64,000 nucleotides of DNA, taken from positions 5,299,786 to 5,363,785 of the forward strand of contig NZ_CP036339.1 of NCBI RefSeq assembly GCF_007746075.1, written 5' to 3'. Position 1 is the stretch's first letter; every line of letters begins with the position of its first letter. Source of the DNA: Lacipirellula limnantheis (GTDB lineage Bacteria; Planctomycetota; Planctomycetia; Pirellulales; Lacipirellulaceae). Below the pieces are notes generated by a model. It saw only the letters and a program-made list of their open reading frames with translations. It was not told where the DNA came from and made no database searches. Shown in pieces: positions 32,370-40,341 of the stretch. The translations under genes and the position numbers were made by a program.

Positions 32370-33152
32370 TCAGCGCGGCGCAATTGTCGATACTGGCGCG
32401 ATGCCCGCCGTTCGGGGCGTGATGCCTTCGACGCGAACGAGCAGGACGGGCTCCGTCACGATTTCCTGGGTCACTCGTCCAAGCGCGCCCCGGCGAGTTT
32501 GCGTTCGTTTCGTGATCATGCCTGAGAGGACGCGCGTCTCGCCGAAGGCCAGATCCAATGCCGTGGCGAAGCTGATTTTTGATGGCACGTTTGGCCGGTT
32601 TCGCTCAGAGCTGGCGCTATCGTCGGCAGTCGTTCGCTCGACGAAGAGTTGCAGATGGACTTGGTTCGCTCCCAGCGAATCGGGGCGCAGCTGTACTTCC
32701 AAAGAAGTGTCAACATCGCCGCCGCTGCGGGAAGTCGCTGCCTGTCCGGTGACTGCCATTAACTCCGGCGTCTCAAGTGACTTGGCGATCCCCTTTTCGC
32801 GGAGCAATTGAATTTCTCGCGAGGTCCAGCCGCTGCCGCCTGCCGCATCGACGTTTGATCGGGCTTCCTGATTCTTCGCTCTTAAGCTCTGAGCTGCGGT
32901 GACGTCGATTTCCAATAGCTCTAGTCGCACAATCATTTGCTGCGGCGTCTGCGTCTCGATAATCAGTTGGTCGATCTGCCGTTGCAGTTGCTCGCGCTGA
33001 TCGAGCAGTTGCCGCAAAGTTTGCAGTTTTGCCGGCGTTGCTGGATCGACTATTCCGACGGTCGCCAGACCAGACGGGGGCTGCGGTTCCTGGGCAGCGA
33101 CCGGCGCAGACATGCACAATGCCGCGGCAATACGCAAACAACGTCGCACCAT
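32370..33152 (-). CDS. Secreted secretin-like domain protein
   Basis: A 260-residue protein whose ATG at 33152 follows a strong GGAGG. A signal peptide (LRIAAALCMSAPVAAQ) and a coiled-coil-like segment (TLRQLLDQREQLQRQIDQLI) precede a region like the N-terminal part of a secretin domain: QQMIVRLELLEIDVTAAQSL, then ETPELMAVTGQAA, SLEVQLRPDSLGANQVHLQL and FGETRVLSGMITKR. True secretins are longer and have a membrane-spanning barrel. This one is short and stands alone, so it may be a secretin-derived periplasmic protein. Moderately sure of the resemblance, not of the function. Confidence 0.6.
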   Translation of the reverse strand: MVRRCLRIAAALCMSAPVAAQEPQPPSGLATVGIVDPATPAKLQTLRQLLDQREQLQRQIDQLIIETQTPQQMIVRLELLEIDVTAAQSLRAKNQEARSNVDAAGGSGWTSREIQLLREKGIAKSLETPELMAVTGQAATSRSGGDVDTSLEVQLRPDSLGANQVHLQLFVERTTADDSASSERNRPNVPSKISFATALDLAFGETRVLSGMITKRTQTRRGALGRVTQEIVTEPVLLVRVEGITPRTAGIAPVSTIAPR

Positions 33153-33271
33153 AGAACCTCCGGCAAGGCGTCGAAGCGCATGACGCTACTAGAGACGAGG
33201 GAGCCGGCGTGATAGTACGCTAGGCGCGAGCGGCCGCTCAAGATCAATGGATGCGAGTGCTCTCGGGGTTG

Positions 33272-33529
33272 CTAGTGGCGGGGCGCGTCGCCGTCGCCAT
33301 TTCCGTCGCCGGCGTCGCTGATCGCCTTGAGCGCCAGCGAAATGACCAGCCCGATCAAACAGACGAGCCACGCCACCCCCACGGCGATATGGAGCCGCTG
33401 AAACGCGCCAGCGGCCGGTTGGTCGCCCATGGACGCTAGCAGCCCCGACACCCAGTAGAGGAGCGACTGCAGCATCGGCAGTCCCAGGGTGAGTCCGAGC
33501 AGAGATTTGAGGGCTGTCCGAATCGTCAT
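33272..33529 (-). CDS. Small two-helix membrane protein
   Basis: An 85-residue protein. Helix one includes LLGLTLGLPMLQSLLYWVSG, helix two VGVAWLVCLIGLVISLALKA, and the tail is acidic (DAGDGNGDGDAPRH). A histidine sits between the helices (QRLHIAVG). No family is recognised. It is divergent from the large hydrolase gene at 33722. Confidence 0.5.
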   Translation of the reverse strand: MTIRTALKSLLGLTLGLPMLQSLLYWVSGLLASMGDQPAAGAFQRLHIAVGVAWLVCLIGLVISLALKAISDAGDGNGDGDAPRH

Positions 33530-33721
33530 TGCTCAGTTCATCGCTTTCACTCAGCTTACCCGCGCTGCGGTCGAAGGCGACCGTGTCCGCCGCCCGCACG
33601 ACCGGTGGAACCGTTGCCAGCCGAACAGTCTTCCGCCCCAGCCGGAGAGTGTCAAGGCGACTCGCGCCGGGCGTCGGGGAGCGAAGTTTGACCCAATGAC
33701 GGCACTGGTCAGAATGGAGGC

Positions 33722-36124
33722 ATGCATCCACGTCAGCCAGTTCGCAGGTCGCTTTCTTCGCTCGCGCTCTTCATCGGCGCCGGGCTGTGGTGCGGGGCCC
33801 TGGCCGATCGGGCGGCGGCTCAGGTGCTACAGCTCAAAGATGGCCGGGTGATCAGAGGGGTCGTTGCCCGCACGTCGGGCGTCGCGGAGAATCCCGCGAA
33901 GCCGAGCGGGCAATCGGGCGAGATTGCCACCAAGCCGATCCTGATCGTTGACGACGAGTTGCGCCGGATCTTCATCTCGGCGCAGCGGGTCAATAACATC
34001 ATCGAACAGGCCCCCGAACAACTCGTCGTCATCAAGCCGTGGCAACATCCGGCTGAAGGGGCGGCCCGGCTCGTCGCCGTGGGTCCCGCGATCAACATTA
34101 CGCCGTTCGATGAATTCGGTCGTCGCATTTACGAAATGCAGTCGGTCGACGGACCGCTTTCGGTGGTCCAAGGCATCACCGAGCTGACGCCCCGCTATAC
34201 GAAGCTCGCATCGCTGCATGGGCCCCAGCGCGCGGTCGCCTGGGAAGCGAGTCTCGCCACCTCCTCGCTCCCTTCGGAAGTGATTGCCAAGGTGATGACC
34301 AAGGCGATCCCGCAAGATGATTGGCAAGCTCGGATCCAGGCGGTGCGGTGGTATCAACAAGCAGGCCGCTATCCCGAGGCCCGGCGGGAGTTGGAACGAA
34401 TTATCGAAGAATTTCCGGACCAAGAGGGTTTGAAGGCCCAGGTCGGCGAATTGCGACAGAAGGGGGCCGGGCAACTGCTGAAGGAGCTTGAGTTGCGGCA
34501 GCGAGCGGGACAACACCAGCTTGTCGGCGCCCTGCTGGAGTCGTTTCCCGCGGAAGAGGTCGCCGGCGAAACGCTCATCAAAGTTCGCGAGATGATCACG
34601 AGCTACGAACAAGAGAATCGCCGCATCAAACAGATCGGCGAATCGCTGCAAGCGACCGTCGCCGAAATGAAGGATCCAGATCAGCGAGGATTTGCCGCGC
34701 CGTTGGCCGATGAAGTCGTCAAGGAGCTAAGCCATAACACAGTCGATCGACTCGCGCCGTTCGTGCAACTGCTCGACGACAAGTCGCTTTCGGCCGAGGA
34801 AAAGGCGTCGCTCGCCATCACGGGTTGGCTGCTGGGCGCTGAGGAGGCGAAGCAGGAAATCCAATTGACGCTGGCCCTTATCAAGATCCGCGACGCCGTC
34901 CTACGCTACCTGCGCGAACCAGCGGCGGCCGATCGACAGGTGATCCTCGAATCGATCCAAAGCATGGAGGGCGCCTCCGTCGAGCAGGTCGCCAAGATGA
35001 TCGCCCGCATGAAGCCGCCGTGGCATGACCCGGCATACATCAAGCCCGCAGGAGCGTCTCTCACGCTCACCGCGCCGGGGCAGACCGAAGACGGAGACTT
35101 CACTTATCACGTGCAGCTTCCTCCGGAGTACGATCCGTACCGCCCCTACCCGACCATCATCGCGCTGAACGGCTCGTACAACTCCCCGGAGCAGGAACTC
35201 GATTTTTGGGCGGGCGCTCCGGTCGCAGTAAACGGCAGCGAGGAGGAAGTCCGCCGAGGTCAAGCGATGCGACACGGTTACATCACCGTGGCCGTCGACT
35301 GGCAGAAACCGCACCAATATGACTACGAGTACTCAGGGCGCGAACATTTGGCAGTGCTGACGTCGCTCCGAGATGCGATGCGGCGCTTTAGCGTCGACGC
35401 CGACCGGATCTACCTGACTGGTCACGACATCGGCGGCGAAGCAGCATGGGACATGGCACAAGCGCACCCTGACATTTGGGCGGGGGCCATGCCGTTCATC
35501 CCGCGGCCAGAGGAAGAGCAGAAGTACATCGCCCACACTTGGGAGAACGCCCAATACGTTCCTCTCTATTTCGTGGCCGGCGAACTCGACGGCCGCACTG
35601 TTTCGCAGAATGCACAGGTGTGGAATAAGTACCTGCGGCTAGGCCGGTTCGACACGACGCTGGCCGAGTTCAAGGGCCGCGGACACGAGCCGTTCCACGA
35701 CGAGATCTTACAGCTCTTCGATTGGATGAGCTTCAAAAAGCGATCTGGACCGCCGCAGGAGTTCGACTGCGGCGCGCTGCGTCCCTGGGACAACTTCTTT
35801 TGGTGGGTGGAAGTCGGCGAGTTTCCCAATCAATTTATGATTTACCCAACCGACTGGTCCGGCGGCCGTGTGACCCCCGCGCACGTGGAAGGTCGGGTGA
35901 TGCCCGACAATCGACTGACCGCGAAGACCGTCGGCAAACGTACGACCATCTGGCTCGGGCCCGACTTTGTCGATTTCGCGAAGCCCATCAAGCTGACCTT
36001 CAACAACCGAAAAGTGCCCGACCCGCCTGACGGGATCAAGCCAAATCTCGGCGTCCTGTTGGAAGACGTCCGCACGCGCGCCGACCGACAACGGCCCTTC
36101 TGGGCGAAGATCGAGTTGCCTTGA
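33722..36124 (+). CDS. Large secreted protein with C-terminal alpha/beta-hydrolase domain and Asp at the nucleophile position
   Basis: An 800-residue exported protein: a signal peptide (SLALFIGAGLWCGALA, cut after RAAA), a beta-type domain (VLQLKDGRVIRGVV), an all-helical tetratricopeptide-like middle (about 160-430; WYQQAGRYPEARRELERIIE), then a peptidase S9/esterase-like alpha/beta-hydrolase domain from about residue 435. There the elbow is LTGHDIGGEAAWDMA: Asp569 stands where Ser is normal. The acid (AGELDGRT) and His (GRGHEPFHDE) positions look intact. It may be catalytically different or inactive. GGAGG lies just before the start codon, unusually close. Confidence 0.72.
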   Translation: MHPRQPVRRSLSSLALFIGAGLWCGALADRAAAQVLQLKDGRVIRGVVARTSGVAENPAKPSGQSGEIATKPILIVDDELRRIFISAQRVNNIIEQAPEQLVVIKPWQHPAEGAARLVAVGPAINITPFDEFGRRIYEMQSVDGPLSVVQGITELTPRYTKLASLHGPQRAVAWEASLATSSLPSEVIAKVMTKAIPQDDWQARIQAVRWYQQAGRYPEARRELERIIEEFPDQEGLKAQVGELRQKGAGQLLKELELRQRAGQHQLVGALLESFPAEEVAGETLIKVREMITSYEQENRRIKQIGESLQATVAEMKDPDQRGFAAPLADEVVKELSHNTVDRLAPFVQLLDDKSLSAEEKASLAITGWLLGAEEAKQEIQLTLALIKIRDAVLRYLREPAAADRQVILESIQSMEGASVEQVAKMIARMKPPWHDPAYIKPAGASLTLTAPGQTEDGDFTYHVQLPPEYDPYRPYPTIIALNGSYNSPEQELDFWAGAPVAVNGSEEEVRRGQAMRHGYITVAVDWQKPHQYDYEYSGREHLAVLTSLRDAMRRFSVDADRIYLTGHDIGGEAAWDMAQAHPDIWAGAMPFIPRPEEEQKYIAHTWENAQYVPLYFVAGELDGRTVSQNAQVWNKYLRLGRFDTTLAEFKGRGHEPFHDEILQLFDWMSFKKRSGPPQEFDCGALRPWDNFFWWVEVGEFPNQFMIYPTDWSGGRVTPAHVEGRVMPDNRLTAKTVGKRTTIWLGPDFVDFAKPIKLTFNNRKVPDPPDGIKPNLGVLLEDVRTRADRQRPFWAKIELP

Positions 36125-36149
36125 ACCTCTCGGCCTCGGTGCAGTGACG

Positions 36150-36220
36150 TCATCCTGAGCGCAACGAGGTGTCTGGAATCTCGTTTGTTTCACCACATTC
36201 TTCGCTGCGCACAGGATGGC
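36150..36220. repeat. Dispersed CATCCTGAGCG-type palindromic repeat
   Basis: TCATCCTGAGCGCAACGAGG is answered after 30 bases by CTTCGCTGCGCACAGGATGG. This resembles a palindromic intergenic repeat that I recall from many unrelated bacterial genomes. Confidence 0.65.
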
Positions 36221-36251
36221 GATCCAGTTGAGACGACCGCCGCCGTGGCGC

Positions 36252-38204
36252 CTAACGTACGCGCGAAGCTTCGCGCACCGGCGCTTCTTCCAGTTTCGCC
36301 TGCGCCTCTTGCTTCGTCAGGGTTGCCCCGACGACGAACCACCCGTCGTCCAAGGAGCGGACGACAATGCCGGCAGGACTGAAGTAGCGGCGAACCATTT
36401 CGAACGGCGGCAGTTGGCGGCCATCAATTTTCTGCTTGCGCAGCACGCCCTCCTCTTCATCCTCGGGCGTGGTGAGGAGCCGATTCAGGAGTCGACCGAG
36501 AAGCGTTTCCGACTCGGGCATTTTGCCCTGGCGGAGCAGTTCGTACGTCGGACGATAGGCTTCGTCGGTACGGCGGAAGCAGCGGGCGGCCACCGGGCCC
36601 GGCAGCAATTGATTGAGGGTCACCTCAACTTCGCGAAAATCCGCGGCGTCAGCGAGTTGATCTCCCTTCGCCTTGGCAGCGAGCATCTTTTCCAGGAACG
36701 TGAGGTGCGAAGCGACCAGCAGGTGGCCATCGGTGACGCAGACCGCCGAATTCGACATCGCGGTTGGCTTCATTCCCTGGCCGCCTTCGACTTCTGTTTC
36801 AGCCGGTTCGAGATCAATCTCCAACTCTGGAATCTCCTCCTGTGCGGGCTTGATCTCCCACACAATTTTGCCTTGAAACTCTTTTTGCTCGGCGTTCGGG
36901 TCAGCCTTCATGTACTTCTCGACGGTCGCGGCCACGGCCGCTTCGTCCTTTAGTTCAATCATGAACATGAACCGTTCGCTCTTGGTCGTAATCGGCAATT
37001 CATAATCGGTGAAGAGCGAGACGCGCTGACCAAGGTGGGCGACAAACTCCTTCTGCACTTCGATCTGCGGCCCGTAGGGATCCGTTTCCAGGCCGCTCAT
37101 CGCGTCTTTGAACGCGTTCTCATAACCGGCGATCGCGTCGAACAGCGTGCCGACGTACTTGTAGGCGTTTTGCAAGTCCATGTTGAAGGTGCGGTAGCTA
37201 GCCAGCGACCGCGGAATCCATGGCTCGGGAGGCATCTTCACGACGTTCGGGAATTGCATAATCCGCATCGCCAGTTTGTACTTCGTCGGATCTTGCGTCA
37301 CGGCAGGGGCGTAGACCGACGTGCGGTGCAGCACCTCGAACGAACCATAGGCCGCAAGATTGACGAATCCGCCCATGCCCTGGATGGCGTCGAAGCCCTG
37401 GTTCGCCAGAATGCTGACGTAATCCTTGCCGCGCTTCGCGAGTTCCTCGCCGGAGATCAGCGAACGGCTGGCGCGGGCGTAGCCGAACGGCTCGACGTAC
37501 CAGCGAACTTCGGGGACGAGATCGTCGGCCTCGGCGGCGCAGCGACCCATCGTGGTCGTATACGGTTTGACGTCGGCTAGGCGGTTGCCGGGTGCGCCGC
37601 CAAACCGGGCGATCATTTCCTCGGCTTCGGCCCGGCTGTCGGTGGCGCAGAGCATGTCTTGATTGATGAAAAACGCCGCTTCGCGGACGATGTCTTTCTC
37701 ATGCTGCGGCGGAATGGCATAAACGGCTAGGTTCACGCCGGCGGATGTCACGTCGGAGCGCTTCGCATTGCGGCGCTTCATTTCCTGATCAATTTTTCCC
37801 AGCAGCGTTTGGGCAGCGGGGACATTTCCCGTCACGTCGACGGTGATCGCGACGGCGGCCCGCGTCGACTCCTTCTCGACCAATCCGATGCCGACTTCAC
37901 CGGTCGCGACGTCGCGCAGGTCCTCGATCGTCATGGCTAGCTTCGTACGCGTGTCCGATAGCTTGCGCTCAATCTGTCGCTTCAGATCGCTGACGAAAGG
38001 TTGCATCGCCTCGTCTTTGACGAGGCGCCCCATTTGCGTCTTGTTCCAATTCGCCTGAAGCAACTTCATATCAGCAATCGACGCGAACCCTCTTGTCGAC
38101 GATGACATGATCGTGTCGCTGGGAACGGCAGCAACAAGGCCCGTCTGGAAAAAACAGGTGAGGGTCAGTGCCAGCACGCCGGCAATCGAATGAAGTTTCG
38201 CCAA
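36252..38204 (-). CDS. Exported protein of unknown function (planctomycete type)
   Basis: A 650-residue protein from a TTG at 38204. The start is supported by an AGGAACGAG ribosome binding site and because a signal peptide follows immediately (IAGVLALTLTCFFQTGLVAA). The body is mixed alpha/beta without catalytic motifs I recognise: SSTRGFASIADMKLLQANW near the N terminus, then LRDVATGEVGIGLV, and a long acidic stretch (EEIPELEIDLEPAETEVEGG). It resembles the DUF3352-like periplasmic planctomycete proteins, from memory only. The C-terminal sequence contains EAPVREA. Confidence 0.6.
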   Translation of the reverse strand: MAKLHSIAGVLALTLTCFFQTGLVAAVPSDTIMSSSTRGFASIADMKLLQANWNKTQMGRLVKDEAMQPFVSDLKRQIERKLSDTRTKLAMTIEDLRDVATGEVGIGLVEKESTRAAVAITVDVTGNVPAAQTLLGKIDQEMKRRNAKRSDVTSAGVNLAVYAIPPQHEKDIVREAAFFINQDMLCATDSRAEAEEMIARFGGAPGNRLADVKPYTTTMGRCAAEADDLVPEVRWYVEPFGYARASRSLISGEELAKRGKDYVSILANQGFDAIQGMGGFVNLAAYGSFEVLHRTSVYAPAVTQDPTKYKLAMRIMQFPNVVKMPPEPWIPRSLASYRTFNMDLQNAYKYVGTLFDAIAGYENAFKDAMSGLETDPYGPQIEVQKEFVAHLGQRVSLFTDYELPITTKSERFMFMIELKDEAAVAATVEKYMKADPNAEQKEFQGKIVWEIKPAQEEIPELEIDLEPAETEVEGGQGMKPTAMSNSAVCVTDGHLLVASHLTFLEKMLAAKAKGDQLADAADFREVEVTLNQLLPGPVAARCFRRTDEAYRPTYELLRQGKMPESETLLGRLLNRLLTTPEDEEEGVLRKQKIDGRQLPPFEMVRRYFSPAGIVVRSLDDGWFVVGATLTKQEAQAKLEEAPVREASRVR

Positions 38205-38533
38205 GGTCTCGTTCCTGCATCAGGGCCGCGCGTAAAACGGCCGGGGGAAAATCGGTGAACCGTGCGCCGGGACAATAGCTGGTCTCGGGCCGCAAAACAA
38301 TGGATATCTTGCCACGTTCAGCGGCGCCAAGGGCAGGAGACCGATGTGGATTCGCACCAACAGGGCCACACGGCAGGGAAAATAGGTGAAATGCAGTGGA
38401 TAGGCAACGCCAAAACGGACGAGCTCCGCTCGGCGCGTTGCCGCTCATAACCGCATTTCGCATGCCGATAGCGCCGCCGAGGCTGCAGTAACGCCGAGCG
38501 TTCGGCGAATGAAGCGACGGCCGCGGCAAAATT
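38205..38533. other. Intergenic region
   Basis: About 330 bases between two minus-strand genes. The only structure is a small hairpin, CGCCGAGCGTTCGGCG, near 38500, possibly a terminator for the VWA gene although no T-run follows. Confidence 0.4.
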
Positions 38534-40234
38534 TCAGCTGACGATGTCGCGCCGGCGACTTAAGTAGTCCCAGACGACGTAGCGATCGAGATCACGTCCC
38601 GCGGTGAAGAAAACGCGGCCCTGAGTCGACTCGGCCAAGCGATAAGCGAACCGCACATCCTCTTCAGTTTGCGACCAGCTTGGCATGAGGAACATGTTGA
38701 TGGTGATTCCCTCCCGCCTGCAAAGCTGACCCTCGCGCAGCGTCGCTTCTTCAGTCCGCGGATCCGGCGGATAAAGCAGATAGAGCATTTGCTGCTCAAA
38801 ATGAGCGGTCGGCAATCCGTCGGTGATCAGAATGATCTGCCGATTGGGCGTCTCCTGCGTCGCCAGCAGGCGTCGCGCGGTGGAGAGGGCGTGCTGAATG
38901 TTGGTGAAGTGGGGCGGCACCTGATGCTCGCTGACGTCGTCGCGGCTCATGTCGGCCCGCATGCGGACGATCGGATCGTAGACCGTCACTGGTTTCGGCA
39001 TCAGTTCGATCAGCTTTCCGCGCGGAACCAATTTGGCGAAACTATACATCTCGATGAACTGCAGGTAGTCGCCCGGATACTCGCTGCGGATCAGCCCCTC
39101 CAGCGCCAGCGCCATCCGCTTTACGTTGATGTACTGTCCGTCGTAGCGCATCGAGCCGCTCATGTCCATCAGGACGCAGGTGGCGCACTTCGGCGAATTG
39201 CGGGTTCGATGGATTTCGATGTCCTCCTGCCCTAGCCGCACAGGCGTGCCGGGCCCATTGCGGAGGAGGGCGTTGACGAATGACGACGTGACGTCCATGT
39301 TCGCTACGGAGTCGCCGAATTCGTACGGCTTCGTCGTCTGGAGTTCAACGGCTCCTTCGCCGACAATGTTCGCCTGATGTCGCCCGGTTCGCGAGGGCGC
39401 CAATTCGCTAAACAGCCGCTCCAGTAGCTTCGCCTGAAAGATGCGATATGCCTTCGGAGTGAGCTGAAAGCTCCCGCCGCGCTGCTCGAGCCCCTGCTGC
39501 TCCGCCATTTCTCGCAGGTAGTCCTGTATCTGCTGCTGCAGGGCGCTGAGTTGGTCGATGTCTCCGGGCTCGGTGAATTCGGCGAGAGCGTCCATATCGA
39601 TGAGCCCGATTTGCGCGGTCTCGCGCGCCTCTTCGAGCTGCTTGATCAGGTCGTCGATCTTTTCAAGTTCTTCCTTGAACTGCAGCGCCTCTGGCACCGT
39701 GAGCGACTCGCGTCCGGTGAACTCGTATTTCGCAGCGAGCTGTTCGACAAGATACTTGTCTCCGAGCGTTTCGATTAATGACACCAACCCGCGCGCGAAC
39801 GCCGACTGGTCGTTTCCCGTGGCGTACCAAAGCCGTTCGAGGTCGCGGATCTGCTCGCCCTTCACCGCGGAATGAAAGCGATCTCGCAAATTCTTCGGCG
39901 GCGTCATTTGCTGCGCCTGCTGCGCGACGGCGCGATCAGCCGACTTGCGGACTTTGCGCATTTCGAAGCGTTCCAGAATTTTGCGTTTGCGCTCTTTAAG
40001 TATCGCGATCAGCGCGTCGATGCTCGGTCCGAGCCCCGAGATCTGGCTCGGATCGATTCGCACCGCACGGGCCAGTTCTTCGGGCGTCAGCTCACGCCGT
40101 TGGCCATACATGAGCATGTGCTCGAACGCCGCCGAAGCCATATCTGGCGGCGGCTGCGTGGGGCTGGGGAATCGCTTCGGGTCGTACTGCTGGTAGGCGT
40201 GGATAACGCCGCCGAGCGTGTGGCGATTGGCCAT
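38534..40234 (-). CDS. VWA-domain protein (CoxE/YehP-like)
   Basis: A 566-residue cytoplasmic protein with no signal peptide or membrane helix. The N-terminal 320 residues are helical and charged (EELEKIDDLIKQLEEARETA), and the C-terminal VWA domain has MIDAS motif DMSGSMRYDGQ near residue 355, MALALEGLI, and LITDGLPTAHF. Such proteins usually act with a MoxR-type AAA+ ATPase as a metal-insertion or chaperone pair. None is adjacent here, so its partner must lie elsewhere. The conserved start MANRHTLGGVIHAYQQYDP suggests a specific planctomycete family. Confidence 0.85.
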   Translation of the reverse strand: MANRHTLGGVIHAYQQYDPKRFPSPTQPPPDMASAAFEHMLMYGQRRELTPEELARAVRIDPSQISGLGPSIDALIAILKERKRKILERFEMRKVRKSADRAVAQQAQQMTPPKNLRDRFHSAVKGEQIRDLERLWYATGNDQSAFARGLVSLIETLGDKYLVEQLAAKYEFTGRESLTVPEALQFKEELEKIDDLIKQLEEARETAQIGLIDMDALAEFTEPGDIDQLSALQQQIQDYLREMAEQQGLEQRGGSFQLTPKAYRIFQAKLLERLFSELAPSRTGRHQANIVGEGAVELQTTKPYEFGDSVANMDVTSSFVNALLRNGPGTPVRLGQEDIEIHRTRNSPKCATCVLMDMSGSMRYDGQYINVKRMALALEGLIRSEYPGDYLQFIEMYSFAKLVPRGKLIELMPKPVTVYDPIVRMRADMSRDDVSEHQVPPHFTNIQHALSTARRLLATQETPNRQIILITDGLPTAHFEQQMLYLLYPPDPRTEEATLREGQLCRREGITINMFLMPSWSQTEEDVRFAYRLAESTQGRVFFTAGRDLDRYVVWDYLSRRRDIVS

Positions 40235-40341
40235 GAAGGAGCCTGCTGGGCGAATGGGGCGAACCGGAGCCGACGCGAGCTCCGGTAAATGATACGCGCC
40301 GGGCAGGGGGAGTGAAGTTAGGCGAATAAGCGACCTCGAGC

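Noticed and set aside
33189..33731. 180-residue minus-strand frame overlapping the small membrane protein at 33272
   Set aside because: Very Arg-rich and without hydrophobic structure; the overlapping frame with two helices is the more natural protein.
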